A DNA stretch of 9,177 bases. It comes from Clostridiales bacterium. Lineage in GTDB: Bacteria > Bacillota > Clostridia > Oscillospirales > Acutalibacteraceae. Each line of letters begins with the position of its first letter. Position 1 is the stretch's first letter. Where the stretch lies: NCBI GenBank assembly GCA_021202245.1, contig JAJQDK010000113.1:15176-24352 (forward strand), given 5' to 3'. Of the stretch, positions 6,876-9,177 are shown piece by piece. Both the position numbers and the translations under genes were made by a program. The notes below the pieces were generated by a model. That model was not told where the DNA came from. It made no database searches and was given only the letters and a program-made list of their open reading frames with translations.

Positions 6876-7206
6876 TTTGTATAGATACACAACAATATGT
6901 TGATTATTTTGTTATGTTTTACCAACTAAATAATGAAATTAATTCTGTTATAATATATTTGTTAATTTGCCATAATGGACTGTAAATGATATTCGTTACA
7001 AAAAAGCCTTTAATCTATCCAAATTGGAATCTTTAAGTAGAATGTTTCGTATTTTTATTTCTCTTTATTTCATTATACTGTATTCACTGTCCGATAAACA
7101 TCCCTATGCTTTTTTAATTTAAAATTTTTAAGTCGGTGCCTATCACACCCGGCTCCGAACAAAACGGTTTGAAGTTATGAGGACTAATGTGAGAATAAAG
7201 AATAAA
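6851..7206. other. Non-coding AT-rich stretch upstream of the cas promoter
   Basis: No reading frame with a ribosome binding site is seen on either strand. It contains two palindromes near the promoter (6878-6889 and 6890-6902), a long run of A and T around 7109-7131, and a less AT-rich patch at 7132-7166. On the minus strand that patch can form a small hairpin (GGTGT, loop GATAG, GCACC) followed by an A/T tract. No CRISPR array, tRNA or mobile element was recognised. Confidence 0.6.
6878..6902. repeat. Two adjacent short palindromes upstream of the cas promoter
   Basis: TGTAT-AG-ATACA (6878-6889) and CAACA-ATA-TGTTG (6890-6902) are both perfect inverted repeats with 5-base arms and lie back to back. 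They begin about 28 bases upstream of the cas -35 box and could be binding sites for a regulator. No matching regulator gene is in the window. Confidence 0.4.
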
Positions 7207-7234
7207 ACGCCGCTTATTGTTGCAATAAACGGCG
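7204..7234 (-). terminator. Intrinsic terminator of the 67-residue protein gene
   Basis: A 12-base stem (7208-7219 with 7223-7234, one mismatch) and a 3-base loop are followed, on the minus strand, by TTTTATTCTTTATT. It begins about 17 bases after the TAG of the small gene, which supports that TAG as a real stop. Confidence 0.8.
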
Positions 7235-7240
7235 CTGCGA
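7227..7240. repeat. 14-base direct repeat, copy 1
   Basis: AAACGGCGCTGCGA occurs here, overlapping one arm of the terminator, and again at 7513-7526 in the same direction. The two copies bracket the small hypothetical gene. They are GC-rich in a GC-poor region. Confidence 0.7.
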
Positions 7241-7251
7241 CGAAGCAGGGA

Positions 7252-7455
7252 CTACAATATTTCGCTGTTTGCTATATCGCTGACAAGGCGCTGCATTTCT
7301 TCCTTTGAATCGGCAAAATGCGCTCTGTCAATACATCTTTGCTGTTGACTTTCGGGCAGGTTGGCAAACACCTTCATTGCGGGCAGATTCTGCGCCAATG
7401 CCATTGTGAAGCCGAGCGGAACAGCTTTCTTTTTGTTTTCGGGATTGCTGCTCAA
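7252..7455 (-). CDS. Small conserved-looking hypothetical protein, 67 residues, TTG start
   Basis: I do not know its function. The product starts MSSNPENKKKAVPLGF and is mostly helical and charged; it contains FTMALAQNLPAMKVFANLP and KEEMQRLVSDIA, and resembles small cytosolic proteins of uncertain role that I recall from Clostridia. There is no signal peptide or membrane segment. The TTG at 7455 is chosen because GAGGTGA (7461-7467) lies 5 bases upstream, an excellent ribosome binding site. The only upstream ATG (7533) would add 26 residues, has no such site, and starts near the direct repeat. The gene ends at TAG and is followed by an intrinsic terminator, so it is a single-gene unit, divergent from metK. 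No clear promoter was found for it. Confidence 0.75.
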   Translation of the reverse strand: MSSNPENKKKAVPLGFTMALAQNLPAMKVFANLPESQQQRCIDRAHFADSKEEMQRLVSDIANSEIL

Positions 7456-7460
7456 ATAAA

Positions 7461-7467
7461 TCACCTC
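7461..7467 (-). promoter_or_regulatory. Ribosome binding site that sets the TTG start of the small gene
   Basis: GAGGTGA on the minus strand, 5 bases before TTG at 7455. It lies inside the longer frame that begins at ATG 7533 and argues against that start. Confidence 0.7.
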
Positions 7468-7512
7468 GGTATTATTTTGCGGCAATGACAAAATAATATA
7501 TTTAAGCTGAGC

Positions 7513-7526
7513 AAACGGCGCTGCGA
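7513..7526. repeat. 14-base direct repeat, copy 2
   Basis: Second exact copy of AAACGGCGCTGCGA, 286 bases from the first (start to start). It lies upstream of the small gene and could mark a past duplication or insertion, or a shared secondary-structure element. Confidence 0.7.
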
Positions 7527-7581
7527 AACGCATAATAATCCACGTTTTTTATTCGTTGCGACATTATTTTTAATTTGCCTA

Positions 7582-7610
7582 TTGATTTTTCTGTCCGGAT
7601 AATATATAAT
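7582..7610 (+). promoter_or_regulatory. Promoter of metK
   Basis: TTGATT (7582-7587) and TATAAT (7605-7610) are separated by 17 bases. Transcription would start near 7617, just before the riboswitch. Confidence 0.8.
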
Positions 7611-7632
7611 ATATCTACACTTTAATAACAAT

Positions 7633-7724
7633 CTTATCAAGAGCGACTGAGGGAACAGGACCTGTGAAGTCCGGCAACCTGGATTTGTAAGGTGCCATAT
7701 CCTGCGTTTTTACCGATAGATGAG
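7633..7724 (+). ncRNA. SAM-I (S-box) riboswitch in the metK leader
   Basis: The aptamer follows the S-box pattern: CTTATCAAGAG opening P1, then GAGGGA, a hairpin ending GTCCGGCAACC, AAGGTGCCATATCCTGC, and GATGAG closing P1 by pairing with CTTATC. It binds S-adenosylmethionine, the product of MetK, so high SAM would favour the terminator just downstream and switch metK off. Confidence 0.95.
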
Positions 7725-7732
7725 TAAACTAT

Positions 7733-7764
7733 GCTCCTTTCTGTTGAAAGGTGCTTTTTTTTTT
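7733..7764 (+). terminator. Riboswitch-controlled terminator before metK
   Basis: GCTCCTTTC pairs with GAAAGGTGC (one T-T mismatch) around a TGTT loop, followed by ten T residues (7755-7764). It sits between the aptamer and the metK ribosome binding site, the usual layout of an S-box OFF switch. Confidence 0.9.
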
Positions 7765-7781
7765 GCAGAGGAGTTTTTTAT

Positions 7782-8963
7782 ATGGCAAAACACTTTTTTA
7801 CTTCAGAATCGGTCACGGAAGGTCATCCTGACAAAATATGCGACCAAATTTCCGACGCCGTGCTTGACAGTATTCTTGAACAAGATAAGAATGCGCACGT
7901 TGCGTGCGAGGTAACGGCTACAACAGGTGTTGTTCACGTTATGGGCGAAATATCGACAACCTGTTATGTTGACATTGCAGGCATTGCAAGGAAAGTAATC
8001 AATGATATCGGCTATAACAACCCCAAGTGCGGGTTTGACGGCAACACCTGCGCTGTGCTTACCTCTATCGGATCACAATCGCCCGATATCGCAATGGGAG
8101 TAAACGAAAGCTATGAGCTAAAGGACGGCGAGGAGGACATAAACAACCAAATCGGCGCCGGCGACCAGGGAATGATGTTCGGCTATGCCTGCAACGAAAC
8201 CCCGGAGCTTATGCCCCTGCCCGTGTCCCTTGCCCACAAGCTTGCAAAACAGCTTACAAAGGTAAGAAAGGACGGCGTTCTCGATTATCTTCGACCCGAC
8301 GGCAAAACACAGGTAACGGTTGAATATGACGACGACAAGGCTGTCAGAGTTGATGCGGTTGTTGCTTCAACACAGCACGACGAGGAGGTTGCTTTGGAGC
8401 AAATCAGAAATGATATTGTTGAGTACGTAATCAAGCCGATTATTCCTAAGGAATTTCTTGACGAAAAAACAAAATTCTTTGTTAATCCTACGGGAAGATT
8501 CGTTATAGGCGGTCCGGTGGGCGATGCAGGACTGACGGGCAGAAAGATTATTGTTGATACATACGGCGGATTCGCTCGTCACGGAGGCGGAGCGTTCAGC
8601 GGAAAGGACCCGACAAAAGTTGACCGCAGCGCGGCATATTACAGCCGTTACATTGCTAAAAATATCGTCGCAGCCGGGATTGCCGAAAAATGCGAAATTC
8701 AGCTTGCATATGCAATCGGCGTAGCAAAGCCGGTTTCAATTAGGGTTGATTCCTTCGGAACTTCAAAGTATACCGACGAACAGCTTTCAGATGCGGTTAA
8801 AAAGGTGTTTGACTGCCGTCCCAATTCAATCATCAAGCAGCTGAAGCTTACAGAAACAAAATATCTGCCGCTTGCAGCTTACGGTCATATGGGCAGAGAG
8901 GAACTCGGCGTTCTCTGGGAAAAGACAGACAAAACCGAGGAGCTTAAAAAGGCTCTCGCCTGA
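7782..8963 (+). CDS. metK: S-adenosylmethionine synthetase
   Basis: MetK makes S-adenosylmethionine from methionine and ATP in the cytosol and supplies the main methyl donor. The 393-residue product has normal length. Visible motifs: FTSESVTEGHPDKICDQISDAVLD at the N-terminus (ATP and methionine site), GAGDQGMMFGYA (signature 1, around residue 118), and GGGAFSGKDPTKVDRSAAY (signature 2, around residue 268). The ATG at 7782 is chosen because AGAGGAG (7767-7773) is correctly placed; an in-frame ATG at 7731 lies within the terminator hairpin region and would add 17 unrelated residues. Expression is controlled by the SAM-I riboswitch upstream. It ends in TGA, followed by a hairpin terminator, so it is transcribed alone. 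Confidence 0.98.
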   Translation: MAKHFFTSESVTEGHPDKICDQISDAVLDSILEQDKNAHVACEVTATTGVVHVMGEISTTCYVDIAGIARKVINDIGYNNPKCGFDGNTCAVLTSIGSQSPDIAMGVNESYELKDGEEDINNQIGAGDQGMMFGYACNETPELMPLPVSLAHKLAKQLTKVRKDGVLDYLRPDGKTQVTVEYDDDKAVRVDAVVASTQHDEEVALEQIRNDIVEYVIKPIIPKEFLDEKTKFFVNPTGRFVIGGPVGDAGLTGRKIIVDTYGGFARHGGGAFSGKDPTKVDRSAAYYSRYIAKNIVAAGIAEKCEIQLAYAIGVAKPVSIRVDSFGTSKYTDEQLSDAVKKVFDCRPNSIIKQLKLTETKYLPLAAYGHMGREELGVLWEKTDKTEELKKALA

Positions 8964-8985
8964 TTTTGAAAATTTACATAAATTT

Positions 8986-9016
8986 ACGGCTTGACATTTT
9001 GCTGTCAAGCCGTTTT
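8986..9016 (+). terminator. Intrinsic terminator after metK
   Basis: A perfect 11-base stem (8986-8996 with 9003-9013) and loop TTTTGC are followed by TTTTCTGTTT. It lies between two converging genes and may also slow transcription of the minus-strand gene, although the T run there is weaker. Confidence 0.88.
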
Positions 9017-9048
9017 CTGTTTGCTGAATTTTTTTGTTTATCCGAAGG

Positions 9049-9177
9049 TTATTTTCCCTGTTCAAAGACGTAGAGATACAAATCCTCAAGCGTAGGCTTG
9101 ATCGGAGATGCGCTGAATTCCGAAGGAGGATTGTCGGTGACGGTGCGCACTACAATTTTATCTCCGTTGTGATAGAG
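9049..9177 (-). CDS. ABC transporter ATP-binding protein, C-terminal end only
   Basis: My translation of the minus strand gives the last 42 residues of a protein whose 5' part lies beyond the right edge. The end, KPTLEDLYLYVFEQGK followed by TAA, matches the C-terminal tail of many ABC-type transporter ATPases (LEDLYLYxF), where this helix follows the nucleotide-binding domain. The Walker motifs are outside the window, so the assignment rests on this tail alone and the substrate cannot be given. It converges on metK. Confidence 0.6.
   Translation of the reverse strand, partial: LYHNGDKIVVRTVTDNPPSEFSASPIKPTLEDLYLYVFEQGK

Noticed and set aside
6949..6954. Plus-strand TATAAT as a promoter
   Set aside because: No -35 box at a fitting distance and no plus-strand gene downstream until metK, which has its own promoter.
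7130..7145. AGTCGGTGCC resembling the end of a Cas9 tracrRNA
   Set aside because: A ten-base match without the rest of the structure and with no cas9 nearby; chance.
6785..7250. CRISPR array in the intergenic region next to cas6
   Set aside because: No unit of about 30 bases is repeated here; only a single ATTGAAAC and its inverted copy are present.

Overview
The window is AT-rich DNA from a Gram-positive bacterium, most likely a member of the Clostridia (Oscillospirales or Eubacteriales type). This is inferred from the MetK sequence, an S-box (SAM-I) riboswitch in front of metK, strong Shine-Dalgarno sites of the GAGGTGA kind, and intrinsic terminators. No species can be named from the sequence alone.

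Positions 1-6850 hold most of a type I-B CRISPR-Cas operon, read on the minus strand from one clear promoter (TTGAAA, 17 bp, TATAAT at 6822-6850). The order is cas6, cas8b (Cst1-like), cas7 (Cst2/DevR-like), cas5 (Cas5t-like, enlarged), cas3 and cas4, and cas4 runs off the left edge. This is the gene order of the Tneap variety of I-B, so cas1, cas2 and the repeat array would be expected to the left of the window; none is visible here. The genes are tightly packed, with stops and ribosome binding sites overlapping. Cas6 would cut the array transcript, Cas8b/Cas7/Cas5 would form the crRNA surveillance complex, Cas3 would degrade the target, and Cas4 would help acquire spacers.

The most striking point is that cas3 is broken, or split, by a single in-frame TAG at 2060-2062. 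The HD nuclease part and the helicase part lie in the same frame, and the TAG sits just where a helicase Q-motif glutamine is expected, directly before the Walker A loop. All other helicase and HD motifs look intact. A second point is a well-placed ribosome binding site and ATG inside the 3' part of cas8b, which could produce a separate small subunit (Cas11).

Positions 6851-7251 are non-coding. They contain several inverted repeats just upstream of the cas promoter, one with an arm equal to the typical I-B crRNA handle ATTGAAAC, and then an intrinsic terminator belonging to the next minus-strand gene.

Positions 7252-7455 (minus) encode a 67-residue hypothetical protein that starts at TTG and ends at TAG. 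Divergent from it is metK (7782-8963, plus), preceded by a sigma-70-type promoter, a SAM-I riboswitch and its terminator. metK ends at a strong hairpin and faces the 3' end of an ABC transporter ATPase gene (9049-9177, minus, cut by the window edge).
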